Shown: piece after piece, positions 1-8,781 of the stretch
Numbering within the stretch: position 1 is the stretch's first letter
How the letters are laid out: each line of letters opens with the position of its first letter
Origin: JANJWP01 sp964482035
Lineage (GTDB): Bacteria > Patescibacteriota > Gracilibacteria > BD1-5 > UBA2023
Length of the DNA: 64,000 nt
Direction: 5' to 3'
NCBI GenBank assembly: GCA_964482035.1
Contig: CAYZVC010000002.1
Location: 248,001 to 312,000 of the forward strand
The notes under the pieces: generated by a model
Database searches by the model: none
Told to the model about the DNA's origin: nothing
The model's input: the letters and a program-made list of their open reading frames with translations, nothing else
Position numbers and translations under genes: made by a program

Positions 1-241
1 TGAAAACCACGTCCGCGCCGAACTGCGCGCGGTCGATGAACTGGATGTCGAAAAGCGGGAGGTCCTTTTTGAATTCCTCCGCGATTCCGGCCGTTACCGA
101 CGCGCGGATGTCGGCGATGAAGTCGGCCTTTTCCACGTATCCGGCCTCCGCGCGGCTCTTGCGGACGAGGTCGCGCTTGGTTCCCATTTGGGAAAGCGTC
201 GCTTCGCAGAAGGTGGAGAGGTTGTGGACGGAGTTGGCCAT
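1..241 (-). CDS. Partial protein, possibly arginyl-tRNA synthetase N-terminus
   Basis: The first 80 residues of a minus-strand protein that runs off the left edge. ATG is at 241-239 and no stop follows within the window. The visible part is a soluble alpha/beta N-terminal domain ending in FGADVVF. That resembles the xFGDxxx segment ending the N-terminal additional domain of class I arginyl-tRNA synthetases, but no HIGH or KMSKS motif is in view, so the assignment is a guess. A sigma70-like promoter lies about 65 bases upstream. No in-frame UGA is seen in this part. Confidence 0.4.
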   Translation of the reverse strand, partial: MANSVHNLSTFCEATLSQMGTKRDLVRKSRAEAGYVEKADFIADIRASVTAGIAEEFKKDLPLFDIQFIDRAQFGADVVF

Positions 242-305
242 GGTGCTTGTGGGTTTGAAACGGCTTCGGTCGGACGGTAAGGTTCGTACCGCATAGAACC
301 GGCGC

Positions 306-333
306 ATTATAGCGAAAAACCTCTCCGAGTCAC
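306..333 (-). promoter_or_regulatory. sigma70-type promoter
   Basis: On the minus strand GTGACT (333-328, 4 of 6 matches to -35) is followed after 16 bases by a perfect TATAAT (311-306). It would drive the partial gene starting at 241. Confidence 0.6.
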
Positions 334-346
334 GGGCAACCGGGAC

Positions 347-370
347 AAAAGAAAACCCCTCCGCGAGGGG
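347..370 (-). terminator. Rho-independent terminator
   Basis: Inverted repeat CCCCTC/GAGGGG (356-361/365-370) with loop CGC. Read on the minus strand it is followed by TTTTCTTTTG. It ends the minus-strand transcript of 416-640. Confidence 0.75.
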
Positions 371-415
371 GAGGAGTTTTGGTTCGTGGCAGCCGTCCGT
401 CCTTTCGGAAGACGG

Positions 416-640
416 TTATCCGGGTTTTACGTCGCGAGTGGCTTTCGCGGCGCGGTTGAAGAGGCATTGAACGACGAGCACCGGTGGTACGTTGAACCGT
501 TCGGCGGCGTCAAATACCGTTTCGAGCGTCATTTCAGCCAATTCGTTGAATTTCGGATCAGCGTTCAGCGCGGTTTCGATTCCGAGGAAGCTTTCCGCGA
601 CGGCCGCTTGCGCCCGTTCGTCCGTAATGTCTCCCGGCAT
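416..640 (-). CDS. Small protein of unknown function (74 aa)
   Basis: ATG at 640 is preceded by an AAAGGA Shine-Dalgarno at normal spacing and the gene ends in TAA, followed by a strong terminator. The protein is acidic in its first two thirds and probably all-helical, with no signal peptide or membrane segment. I do not recognise the family. It belongs to the class of genes in this window with a clear SD and no internal UGA. It lies 27 bases downstream of ddl on the same strand and could be cotranscribed, although its own SD suggests independent translation. Confidence 0.7.
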   Translation of the reverse strand: MPGDITDERAQAAVAESFLGIETALNADPKFNELAEMTLETVFDAAERFNVPPVLVVQCLFNRAAKATRDVKPG

Positions 641-667
641 GGGAAATCCTTTCTTTTGTATTGGTGG

Positions 668-1642
668 CTAAGGATTTTTACGAGATTCGTCCAAGTTGTC
701 AACTACATTCCGTACGAATTCTTTCAAGCTCGATCCCGTCGCCTTCAGCTGCGCCGGTACGAAACTCGTGCCCGTCATGCCCGGAATGGTATTGATTTCG
801 AGCACGACGAGTTCGCCCTTGCGGTTCAAAATCATGTCGGTGCGCGAAAGATCGCGGCAATCGCAAGCTCTGTGGACGTCCTTCGCGGTTTGGCGTATCC
901 GTTCGAAGACCTCGGGTTCGACTTCGGCCGGCGTGACTTCGACGCAGGCTCCTGCCCGGTATTTCGCGTCGTAGTCGAAAAGTTCGCTTTGCGTGAGGAT
1001 GACTTCGGTAGGAACAAGGGCTCGGGCGTCCGTTCCGGTTCAAATGACACCGCAGGTGAATTCGCGGCCGGAGACGAATTCTTGAACCAGGATTTCCTGC
1101 CTTCCGGCGAATTCTTTCGCGAGCACTTCGGAAAGTTCTTCTTTCGACGAGGGTTTGTAGAGCGAAACGCTCGAACCTTCACTTTTCGGTTTCACGATGA
1201 CGGGAAATTCGAGACCGAGCGAATCCAAATCGGTTCGTGCGGTGACGACGAAAGATTTGGGGGTTCGGAAACCGAGCGACGAAAGGCGATCGCCGGTTTT
1301 CTGTTTGTCGATAGTGAGCTCCATCGAATCCGATTCCGAACCTACGAAAAGAATCCCCGCGTCCTCGAGGATTTTCTGAAGCGTTCAATCTTCTCAATAT
1401 TCGCCGTGGATTACCGGGAAGACGATACCGTTTTCCGCGCGGATTTTCTCGACGCCTTCGGATTCGGAGAGGGTTTCGCCGTTAAAATCCCAGACGATTT
1501 TGTCGGACGAGCCCGATACCGTGACTTTCCTCGCGTCGATTCCCGCCGAAAGGGCGGCTTTGAAAACGTTTTCCGAAGAAACGAGGGAAACGGCGCGTTC
1601 GCTTCAGGGTCAACCGCCGAATACGAAGAGGGGAGCGGGCAT
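668..1642 (-). CDS. ddl: D-alanine--D-alanine ligase
   Basis: Ligase of the ATP-grasp superfamily that joins two D-alanines for the peptidoglycan stem peptide. The 324-aa protein (usual family length) reads from ATG 1642 to TAG 668 only with UGA as glycine (five codons). Visible motifs are the N-terminal VFGGGPGSE loop, VIHGEYGEDGTLQ near residue 90, the ATP-grasp lysine segment VIVKPKSEGSS, and near the C-terminus RTDMILN, LEINTIPGMT and SFVPAQL. UGA sits at both glycines of HGEYGEDG and at the glycine after GVI, positions fixed in Ddl, so this gene is one of the best proofs of the code. It indicates that the cell makes its own peptidoglycan. Confidence 0.95.
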
Positions 1643-1685
1643 GGTTTGCGGATTTGAGGAGAAATTCGAAACCGATTATGCCGTC

Positions 1686-2357
1686 TTATTTCGAATTTTC
1701 CACTTGGGAACCGATAATCGAATCGTGAAATTCCCGCCAATCCGAAAACTGCCGTATCGCCTTTCCGCCGTACTGCTTCCTTACGGGATTAATGAGGAAC
1801 AGGGTTCCGTCGTACCGGTGTTCGAGCTTCTGCGCGAGCGAATGGCTGTCGTCGACGATTCCCGAAATTTTCGGGAAAATATCCAGGAGCAACCGGGCTT
1901 TCCATGCGGTGGATTCCTCATGGGGAACGGACGACGGCCGCATGATTACCGGTGCGGGTTCGTATCCGTTTCTTTCGAACCAGGCGGCGGTTCCCGCATA
2001 GACGCAATCCGGTCTCGCGGTGACGTATGCCGCGGCTTTCAATTTGGTGGCCCGAATGGTTTCGAGCGCCCAGGGAACGGGCGTTATGTCTTTCTGAAAT
2101 TCGTTATCCGTGACGAATTCCGCGGTCATCGAGCGTATCTCCGGCGTTCTGTACCGCTCGGGGAAAAACGAATCGTGAGGATGGGCGAGGACGAATTCTT
2201 CGACGCTCATGCCCGTATCGTTTCAGTGGGCTGCGAAAATCCGTTCTACCCAGTCGCGCACCGTCCATGCCAACGTTTCGTCGATATCGAAGGCCAAGCC
2301 GGAACGTTCGGAACGCAAGAATTCCGCTTCGGACATGAGGGGAAAAAGTTCGGACAT
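1686..2357 (-). CDS. HAD-superfamily phosphohydrolase
   Basis: 223-aa protein with HAD motif I FDIDET near residue 24, where the first Asp is the nucleophile, a possible motif II/III region (YVTARP, then WKARLL), and motif IV-like GIVDDS. The cap is small. The overall look is closest to the 5'-nucleotidase NT5C-like or uncharacterised HAD groups, so substrate is unknown. One UGA-encoded glycine lies near residue 46, which splits the gene under the standard code. The start is ATG 2357, two bases after the ndk stop, suggesting translational coupling in an ndk-HAD operon. A second ATG seven codons later is an alternative. Confidence 0.8.
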
Positions 2358-2359
2358 CC

Positions 2360-2824
2360 TTAGAAAGTGAAATTTGGAAAATGGAGGGCTATTTCGCTTC
2401 GTACGGATTCGGGAGAATCCGAAGCGTGGGTCATATTGTAACGTGCCTTCTTGCGATCGACGAGATACTCTTCCCGGACGTCGACGATGATTTTCCGGCC
2501 TTTCGCTATGGCGTCTTCGCCTTCGACGATGAACCAGTGGGAAGGGGACGACGAAAGGTATCCCACGAGAAATTCGTGCTTGTTTTGGGCATAGTTCGCG
2601 TCGAAAACGCCGCGGTGTTCGGCGTAGTGTTCGTCCGCGATTTCACGGGGTACGACGTACCGTTTTTCTTCGACGATACGAAGCGCGTTTTCGGTAATGG
2701 CTTCCCGTAAGCGGTTTATGAACGTTTCGGAATCGTTCGGAAGGGGTTTTTTCAATTCGCTGCCGGCTTCGCGTTTCGCGTCAGGCAAGAAAGCGTCCGG
2801 TTTGATGCCGATGAGGGAGAACAT
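2360..2824 (-). CDS. ndk: Nucleoside diphosphate kinase
   Basis: 154-aa enzyme that transfers the gamma phosphate between nucleoside triphosphates and diphosphates through a phospho-histidine. The N-terminus MFSLIGIKPDA matches the NDK opening. The catalytic segment NMTHASDS carries His133 and is followed by the family tail SVRSEIALHF. It is slightly longer than the typical 135-150 residues because of an insertion after residue 15. No internal UGA. It ends in TAA two bases upstream of the HAD gene start. The SD is weak. Confidence 0.92.
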   Translation of the reverse strand: MFSLIGIKPDAFLPDAKREAGSELKKPLPNDSETFINRLREAITENALRIVEEKRYVVPREIADEHYAEHRGVFDANYAQNKHEFLVGYLSSSPSHWFIVEGEDAIAKGRKIIVDVREEYLVDRKKARYNMTHASDSPESVRSEIALHFPNFTF

Positions 2825-2893
2825 TTTTCTAAGGTTTGCTGATATTGGATCCGATTATGCCGTCTTATTTCGATTTTTCTACTGCCATCTCCG

Positions 2894-3529
2894 CTATTCC
2901 CAGCGGTAAATTCCTCAACAGCCGTGTCCGATCGGCACATCGGGGTTTCAGAAATACCCTTCCGCTTCCGATCCGAACACGATGGCTTCCGGATATGAGA
3001 CCCGTCTGATTTCGTGGGCGAGTTCGAACATGTACCGCGTATTGGTCCAACGGACGCCGTCCGCGAAGGACGAGCCATTCCCCTTCGAGAGTTCTTCGAC
3101 ACTCCGTTCGTATATGATTCTTTCGCGGGGATTGAGTCTCTGGCCGCAAAGTATGCTTGAATCGAAAACTCAGAAAGTCACGATGACGGAGGATTTCGAG
3201 GGGAGCGACCGGAGGAACGAAAGCCCGTCCGCTTTTTCTATCCGGAGTTCCGGATTCGGGGGTCCGAAAGGATCTGCCGCGCGGTAGCTTTTCGAAGGAA
3301 AATGCGCGATGAACGGATTGTTTCCCGGGCCGATTTCCACCACGTCATAGCGTTCGTATTTTTCTCGAACGAGTTCCGAGATTCCTTCACCTTGCATAAG
3401 TTCTTTCGCCGTTTCCATGTAACTCGTCCCCTCGAAACGGTTGCAACGAGAAACCGCTTCGCGGACTTGTTCGACCGTGAGCTCGGATGTTTTCGGGCGT
3501 TCGACCGCCGGTTCTATTTTCTTTCCCAA
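2894..3529 (-). CDS. Class I SAM-dependent methyltransferase-like protein
   Basis: The core shows a Rossmann motif I, VVEIGPGNNPF, after a helical N-terminus, then ADPFGPP and a beta-strand SSVIVTFG. This is the layout of class I methyltransferases, but the substrate cannot be read. With UGA as glycine (three codons) it is 211 aa from TTG 3529 to TAG 2894. A GTG at 3571 would add 14 residues through one more UGA. Neither start has an obvious SD. A promoter with a perfect TTGACA lies just upstream. Confidence 0.65.
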
Positions 3530-3599
3530 GAAGGAAACCCATCAACGCCCCTCGTCCGCTTGTTTCAGCACGGTATTTTTTTACGGAGTTCTCATCGTA

Positions 3600-3627
3600 T
3601 TTCTACGTATTAAAATAATATTGTCAA
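3600..3627 (-). promoter_or_regulatory. Promoter for the methyltransferase-like gene
   Basis: Minus-strand TTGACA (3627-3622) with a 16-base spacer to TAGAAA (3605-3600), inside an AT-rich intergenic stretch. The consensus -35 makes it convincing although the -10 is weak. Confidence 0.45.
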
Positions 3628-3675
3628 TAACTGAAAGGACGGCGCGAAACAACGGCACGCCATGAAGAGGTTATA

Positions 3676-3705
3676 AAAAAACGGGAACGCGCCAAGGCGT
3701 TCCCG
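3676..3705 (-). terminator. Terminator of thrC
   Basis: CGGGAACGC (3682-3690) and GCGTTCCCG (3697-3705) form a 9-bp stem, followed on the minus strand by TTTTTTA. It lies directly after the thrC stop. Confidence 0.85.
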
Positions 3706-3723
3706 TAGGGTTTCGATTTCCCG

Positions 3724-5244
3724 TTACTCGGAGCAAATCTCGGCGATGTACGCTTTGATCGCTTCGACGTCGGGGTCCATGACTTTCACTTTCTGCGGAC
3801 GGTTTTCGATGCCGACGAATTCCGGATGGCGCAAGGGCTTGAATCCGAGCGCCTCCTCGACGGTCTCTTCGAACTTCGCCGCCTGTGCCGTTTCGAGCAC
3901 GATCATCACTTCGCCGTCGAGCATATGGGTCCGTGCGGTGAAGAGCGCGTCGGCGGTGTGGGGATCGATGAGGGCCCTCACTTCCTCCCACGCTTCCTTC
4001 ATCATGCCGATGCGGTCTTCGTGGGCGCTCATGCCCGAACTGAATCCGAAAGTCCGCTGTTTCATTTGGGCTTGCGGATAGCGGCTGAGATCGATTTCCC
4101 CCGGCATGTCTTTTTTGGACTTGTCGAGGAGGGCGACCAAGTGACGCAGCATGAACGGGTCTCGGCCCAGAACGTCGAACAGGAAGCGTTCGAAGTTCGA
4201 GGCTTTCGAAATGTCCATCGAAGGGCTCGAGGTGACGTCGGTTTCCGAACCTTTCCGCGGACGGTATACGCCGGTGCGGAAGAATTCGTCGAGCACGTCG
4301 TTTTCGTTGGTGGCGACCACGAGACGCCCGATCGGCAGACCCATCATCCGGGCGATATGCCCGGCGCAGACATTGCCGAAGTTCCCCGTAGGAACCGTGA
4401 AACTTACGCGTTCGCCGATGCCGTCGGTCGCGAGCAGGTACGCCTTGAAATAATAGACGATCTGCGCCGCGATGCGGGCCCAATTGATCGAGTTGACCGC
4501 CCCGATCTTGAACTTCGCCTTGAATTCGGCGTCGTTCGAGACGGCTTTCACGATGTCTTGTGCGTCATCGAACATCCCGTTTACCGCGATATTGAACACG
4601 TTGTCGTCTTGCAGGCCGTACATCTGCGCGCGCTGGAACGCGCTCATTTTGCCATTGGGCGACATCATGAATACGCGGATGCCCTTCTTTCCGGCGAGCG
4701 CGCATTCGGCTGCGGAGCCCGTATCGCCCGACGTCGCGCCCAACACGTTGAGCGTTTCGCCGCGCTTTTCGAGCACGTATTCGAACAGGTTGCCCACCAG
4801 CTGGAGCGCGATGTCCTTGAACGCGAGAGTGGGGCCGTTGGAGAGTTCCAAAAGCGCCAAACCGCACGAGGGGGTGTCACGACCGCGGTGCCACTCGGCC
4901 TCGAGCCAGACGAGCGGGGTGACGTCGTCGGTATCCCGGTCGAACTGTCCGATTTTCGTCCGTTGGTCTTGGCGGAAGCGGAAGTTCTTGGGGTCGTACG
5001 TTTTCTCGCAGATGGCACGGAGGTCGTCCGAGGGGATGTCGGTGGCGAACAGGCTGAGAATTTCGTATGCCAGTTCGGCGTACGAAAGGTCTCGCCAGGT
5101 TTCGAGTTTCGCCGCCGAAACCCGAGGGTAGGTCGTCGGCAAGTACAGCCCGTCGTCGGGGGCGAGCCCCGCGAGCAGGATGTCGCAAAACTTTTCGCCT
5201 TTCGAATACCCGCGGGTACTCGCGTAGAGCATGTGTTCCTTCAT
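3724..5244 (-). CDS. thrC: Threonine synthase
   Basis: 506-aa PLP enzyme that converts O-phosphohomoserine to threonine, the last step of threonine biosynthesis. The N-terminal YASTRG, the substrate/PLP segment NGPTLAFKDIALQL with Lys143 as Schiff-base lysine, ATSGDTGSA and the GNFGN phosphate-binding segment are all present. Length and domain order fit the fold-type II ThrC of bacteria. ATG 5244 has a good AAGGAGA SD. There is no in-frame UGA. No other threonine gene is in the window. A terminator follows directly. Confidence 0.96.
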   Translation of the reverse strand: MKEHMLYASTRGYSKGEKFCDILLAGLAPDDGLYLPTTYPRVSAAKLETWRDLSYAELAYEILSLFATDIPSDDLRAICEKTYDPKNFRFRQDQRTKIGQFDRDTDDVTPLVWLEAEWHRGRDTPSCGLALLELSNGPTLAFKDIALQLVGNLFEYVLEKRGETLNVLGATSGDTGSAAECALAGKKGIRVFMMSPNGKMSAFQRAQMYGLQDDNVFNIAVNGMFDDAQDIVKAVSNDAEFKAKFKIGAVNSINWARIAAQIVYYFKAYLLATDGIGERVSFTVPTGNFGNVCAGHIARMMGLPIGRLVVATNENDVLDEFFRTGVYRPRKGSETDVTSSPSMDISKASNFERFLFDVLGRDPFMLRHLVALLDKSKKDMPGEIDLSRYPQAQMKQRTFGFSSGMSAHEDRIGMMKEAWEEVRALIDPHTADALFTARTHMLDGEVMIVLETAQAAKFEETVEEALGFKPLRHPEFVGIENRPQKVKVMDPDVEAIKAYIAEICSE

Positions 5245-5356
5245 GGCTTCTCCTTCTCCCTAAATGGGGTTCGTATGTGTTTGGATTTTCATCCCTAGCG
5301 TTTGAAAAACGGGACTATGGTATTTCATACCTACGAAAGTTCGAAGGTCAAATTTT

Positions 5357-5382
5357 ATCCCGGGATATTTCCGGGATTTTTC
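5357..5382 (+). terminator. Terminator-like hairpin between thrC and the 5442 gene
   Basis: ATCCCGG/CCGGGAT (5357-5363/5371-5377) with a 7-base loop and a T tract on the plus strand. There is no plus-strand gene upstream, so it could be a leader attenuator of the gene at 5442 or a block against readthrough into it. Confidence 0.4.
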
Positions 5383-5441
5383 TTGGGTTTTCGTAGCGGT
5401 GGCGGATAGGGTCGAGGGCGTATCCGTATGTTTTTACGACC

Positions 5442-7631
5442 ATGGCCGCAATTGCCGCATTTTCTGACTTTGTCCGTTCCGGTGGGGCGCTTTTTCCGCA
5501 ATCCCGTTCATCCGCAGAAGGATCGAACGCCTCAAACGTCCTTTCGAAAACCGTACGCCTTCGGGAAATCTGGAAGAAGTCAGCAAAAGTGCGTTTGGCC
5601 GTCGGCATCGCGCTCATGGCCTGAAGCGCGGTCGCCGCGTCTTCGTGAGCGTTCGCCGTGGTCGGTTGAATCGCTGCCGTACGGGCCGGAATGGCCGGCA
5701 CGGGGGCGTTTCTTGCGGTCGACGGATTGCTTCGTTCCCTTTGAATCGAAAAGAACGCCGCTACGGTCGCGCTCGCCGTGGGCGTTTCCGTCGGCGCGAT
5801 TTTGGCGATGCCGGCCGCCGAAGCGGCGGAGGTTTTCGTCTCCGGAACATCCGCGTGAATTCCGAGCCCGCCGATTCCCGTTCCCCATCCTTCCGTTCCT
5901 CCGCCCCTCGCGGCTCCCGCTCCGGCCCTCACTCCCGAAACCGTGCGGGAAATATTCGCCGACATCCGCGCCGATCATCCCGGGCAGGGATTCGTAACGC
6001 TCGAACAGTCCGTCCGTCGTGCCGAATGACTCGCGAAGGGCCTTCCGCTTTCGGAGTCCGCGAGATTGCCGTCCGAAATCCCCAACGTTCGCGGTCTATT
6101 GTCCGATCCTTCCTGAAAAATCGCCAAAGCTATGGAAAAATTTTGATTCGTCCCTTCCCAAGCGCTTGCCGATAGGTTGGAAACTTGAGCCGCCATCGAT
6201 TCCGCCGCCCGAAAACTCTCCGTCGAGGATTTGGAAAAGGTGCTTTTGGAGGCGTACGGAACTCCCTCGGTTTCCGATTTATCTCCGATTTCCGACGTTG
6301 GCGCCGCGCTCCATGATATTTCCGGACATCCGGTCGTTTCCGCGGAAGCCGCTCCCGACTCGTCCGTTTCCGCCATGTCCGCTCCGGTCGAAGTCCCGAA
6401 CCGTTCCCGTATCGGTCAGTTTTCCGCATTGCTCGCTTTGCCTGCCGGAGCCGCCGCGTATTTTGCTTGGCGCAGGACGAAAAAGCGGCCGAATCCCGAA
6501 CCCGTATATCCGGCTCTCTCGCTCGGGGTCTCGGACGTTCTCGTCTGAGAATACGGCTTTGAAGAAACCGTTCCGGAAAATTCCGACCGACCGGTATACC
6601 GATTGCCGACGCCCGCCTGAGAATTCAAAACGAATATCGTGGCAGGTTCGGACGGACCGGAACTCCGTTTCGCTTGGACGGAATCATGAAAAGAACGCCA
6701 CGTTTCCAAGAAGAAGCTCGCGGCTTCCTGATGACCCGACGAAATTCGCGATTCCGTTCGAAATGCCCTGGAAGACGCGTATTTCGAGACGGCGGTTTTC
6801 CGGGAGGAGATCAAGTGCGAAGAGTTCCGAAACGTGCGGACGTTCGAAATTTCCAAACGCGACGCCGCCGCGATGTATCGGCAACTCGAAGATCCCGAGA
6901 TTGTAGCACGAAACCGCGAAACCGGCGGATTCTGGTTTTGAAGCGGGTATTCCGCGAAAGACGGCGTTTTCCGATTCGGCAACTTGGCAAACCCCGCGCC
7001 CGCTCAAATCGATTCGACTTCGGTCGAATTCGCCATTCGGGGCGAGCATTGGGAACCGTACGTTTCCGTCAACCTTTCCAATGCTTTCCGTACGGATTTT
7101 TCCCCGGGCGAACGCAAGTTGTTCATGAAGGCCGCGAAACGTGCCGAACGCCAGAATCCCGACGTTCCGCCGTTTCCGCTCGCGCTCGATTTTTTCAATT
7201 GGCACAAGCATCCCGGTGCACCCATCGGTCCGAGCGGAGGGGATATCAACCATCCGGATTCCGCGAGCGGGAAATTCGAAGATTCGCCCACGCTTCCGGC
7301 GGTGACTTTCGCCATAGCGAACGAAATGAATAAGCTCGTCCGAATTGCGGGGGAGGGGATGTCGAATTCCCGCGTGCTCAAAGGATCGGATTTCGAATGA
7401 AAGCGCGATTACCTCGTCACGTTTTGGAAACTCCTGAGAATTTCCGATGACGAACGCGCTCGACGCGAAGCGTTCGTCGCGAAGGTTTGAAGATCAAAAG
7501 CCGCTTCATTGGGGGTTTGCGACCGTTCGGGCCGCCTTCTCCATCTCGACCGCGACATCCGAACGGGCGAGGACATTTTCGAAGCGGACCTCCGGCCCGT
7601 GGGCGTTCGGATTTTTGACGAACGAAAATAA
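5442..7631 (+). CDS. Large membrane protein of unknown function, rich in UGA-glycine
   Basis: A 729-aa protein that is open from ATG 5442 to TAA 7629-7631 only if UGA is glycine; I count about 17 such codons, including two in tandem at 6729-6734. It has hydrophobic Ala/Gly/Val-rich segments around residues 50-130, a proline-rich linker (PSPPIPVPHP), a helical middle part, another membrane segment around residue 330 (SALLALPAGAAAYFAW, followed by RRTKKR), and a soluble C-terminal half containing LDFFNWHKHPG. I do not recognise any domain. There is no clear SD. An attenuator-like leader for trpS begins inside or just after the end of the gene. Confidence 0.7.
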
Positions 7632-7642
7632 TTTCGTATCAT
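7615..7642 (+). promoter_or_regulatory. Promoter of the trpS leader
   Basis: TTGACG (7615-7620), 16-base spacer, TATCAT (7637-7642): five of six matches in both boxes. The -35 lies inside the 3' end of the preceding gene. Transcription would begin at or next to ATG 7649. Confidence 0.65.
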
Positions 7643-7648
7643 GGAGGC

Positions 7649-7714
7649 ATGAAAACCACGGCAAAACACATTTCTTGGCGCGCCTTCCCGAACTCTCGGG
7701 AGGTTTTGCCGTAG
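7649..7714 (+). CDS. Candidate leader peptide upstream of trpS (21 aa, one Trp codon)
   Basis: A 21-codon frame with GGAGG at 7643-7647, ending in TAG 7712-7714. Codon 10 is Trp (TGG 7676-7678). The frame lies inside a 10-bp perfect inverted repeat, ACGGCAAAAC (7658-7667) and GTTTTGCCGT (7703-7712), and upstream of a terminator. This is the architecture of a transcription attenuator. A single Trp codon is modest evidence, and the peptide may simply be fortuitous. Confidence 0.4.
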   Translation: MKTTAKHISWRAFPNSREVLP

Positions 7715-7738
7715 GCCGTAACGCCTTGCCGCAATCCG

Positions 7739-7774
7739 AATCCCGGGAGCCCGAAAGGTTTCTCGGGATTTTTT
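7739..7774 (+). terminator. Terminator/attenuator before trpS
   Basis: A 10-bp stem AATCCCGGGA (7739-7748) with TCTCGGGATT (7761-7770), one G-U pair, then a T run to 7774. An alternative pairing of CTCTCGGGA (7693-7701) with TCCCGGGAG (7741-7749) would dissolve it, as in classical attenuation. It may also serve as terminator of the preceding gene. Confidence 0.7.
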
Positions 7775-7811
7775 AAAACTTTCCGTATACTTCCGCAAAA
7801 CCACCCTCCTT

Positions 7812-8780
7812 ATGAAAAAAATCCTCACCGGCGTAAAGCCGACCGGCGCGTCCATGCACTTGGGCAACCTCCTCGGCGCCGTATTGCCGTTCGACCGCCT
7901 CGCCAAGGGTAACGACGCCGCCATCTTCATCGCCGACCTCCACGCGCTCACGAGCGTCCACGACGGCGAAAAGCTCCGCAGGCAGTCGCACGAGCTCGCG
8001 CTCACGTACCTCGCCGTCCACGGCCCGGATACCGACATCGCGATTTTCCGTCAATCGGACATCCAACTTATCCCCAAGCTCAACTGGGTTCTCGCGAGCG
8101 TCACGCCGTATTCGCTGATGCTTAGGGCGCACAGCTTTAAGGATTCCGAAGCGAAGGGCGTCGACCTCAACATGGCCACCTTCACCTACCCCATCCTCAT
8201 GGCGGCCGACATCCTCGCCTACGACACCGACGTCGTTCCGGTAGGGAAGGATCAGATCCAACACCTCGAGATGGCCCGCGACATCGCCCGCGCGTTCAAT
8301 AAGACCTACGGGCAAGAAGTCTTCAAGGAACCCGTCGCCCACGTCGAAAAATCCGTGGAAACCCTCCCGGGCATCGACGGTCGCAAAATGAGCAAATCGT
8401 ACGACAACTTCCTCGGCGTGTTCGACGACGAAAAAACCCTCAAGAAGAAGATCGGGCAAATCGTCACCGGTTCCGAAGGGCTCGACGATCCGAAGCCGCT
8501 CGACAACAATATCTACGCCCTCGCCAAGGTCTTCGCCACGCCGGAACGCCTCGCCGCCATGCGCGAGAAATTCGAAAAGGGAACCGGCTACGGATACGGC
8601 CACGCCAAGGCGGAACTCCTCGAAATCCTTCTCGAATATCTGAAACCCATCCGCGACCGTTACGAATCGCTTAAAAATAATCCGGAATTCGTCGAAGAAG
8701 TCCTCCGTAAGGGCGCGGCCAAGATGAACGCCCGTATCGAAGCCAAGATGGAAACCGTATCGAAGCTCGTAGGCGTCTAA
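7812..8780 (+). CDS. trpS: Tryptophanyl-tRNA synthetase
   Basis: 322-aa class I synthetase that charges tRNA-Trp. It shows TGVKPTGASMHLGN (HIGH-type motif at 16-19) and KMSKS at 192-196, plus the typical length of bacterial TrpRS. ATG 7812 has no clear SD. No UGA codon is used, and Trp residues are all UGG, consistent with UGA not being Trp here. Its stop is one base before the pheA start, so the two form an operon linking Trp charging and Phe biosynthesis. Confidence 0.96.
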   Translation: MKKILTGVKPTGASMHLGNLLGAVLPFDRLAKGNDAAIFIADLHALTSVHDGEKLRRQSHELALTYLAVHGPDTDIAIFRQSDIQLIPKLNWVLASVTPYSLMLRAHSFKDSEAKGVDLNMATFTYPILMAADILAYDTDVVPVGKDQIQHLEMARDIARAFNKTYGQEVFKEPVAHVEKSVETLPGIDGRKMSKSYDNFLGVFDDEKTLKKKIGQIVTGSEGLDDPKPLDNNIYALAKVFATPERLAAMREKFEKGTGYGYGHAKAELLEILLEYLKPIRDRYESLKNNPEFVEEVLRKGAAKMNARIEAKMETVSKLVGV

Positions 8781-8781
8781 C

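Noticed and set aside
7409..8038. Minus-strand frame across the trpS start
   Set aside because: Basic, Ser/Arg-rich shadow frame overlapping trpS and its leader, without RBS or motifs.
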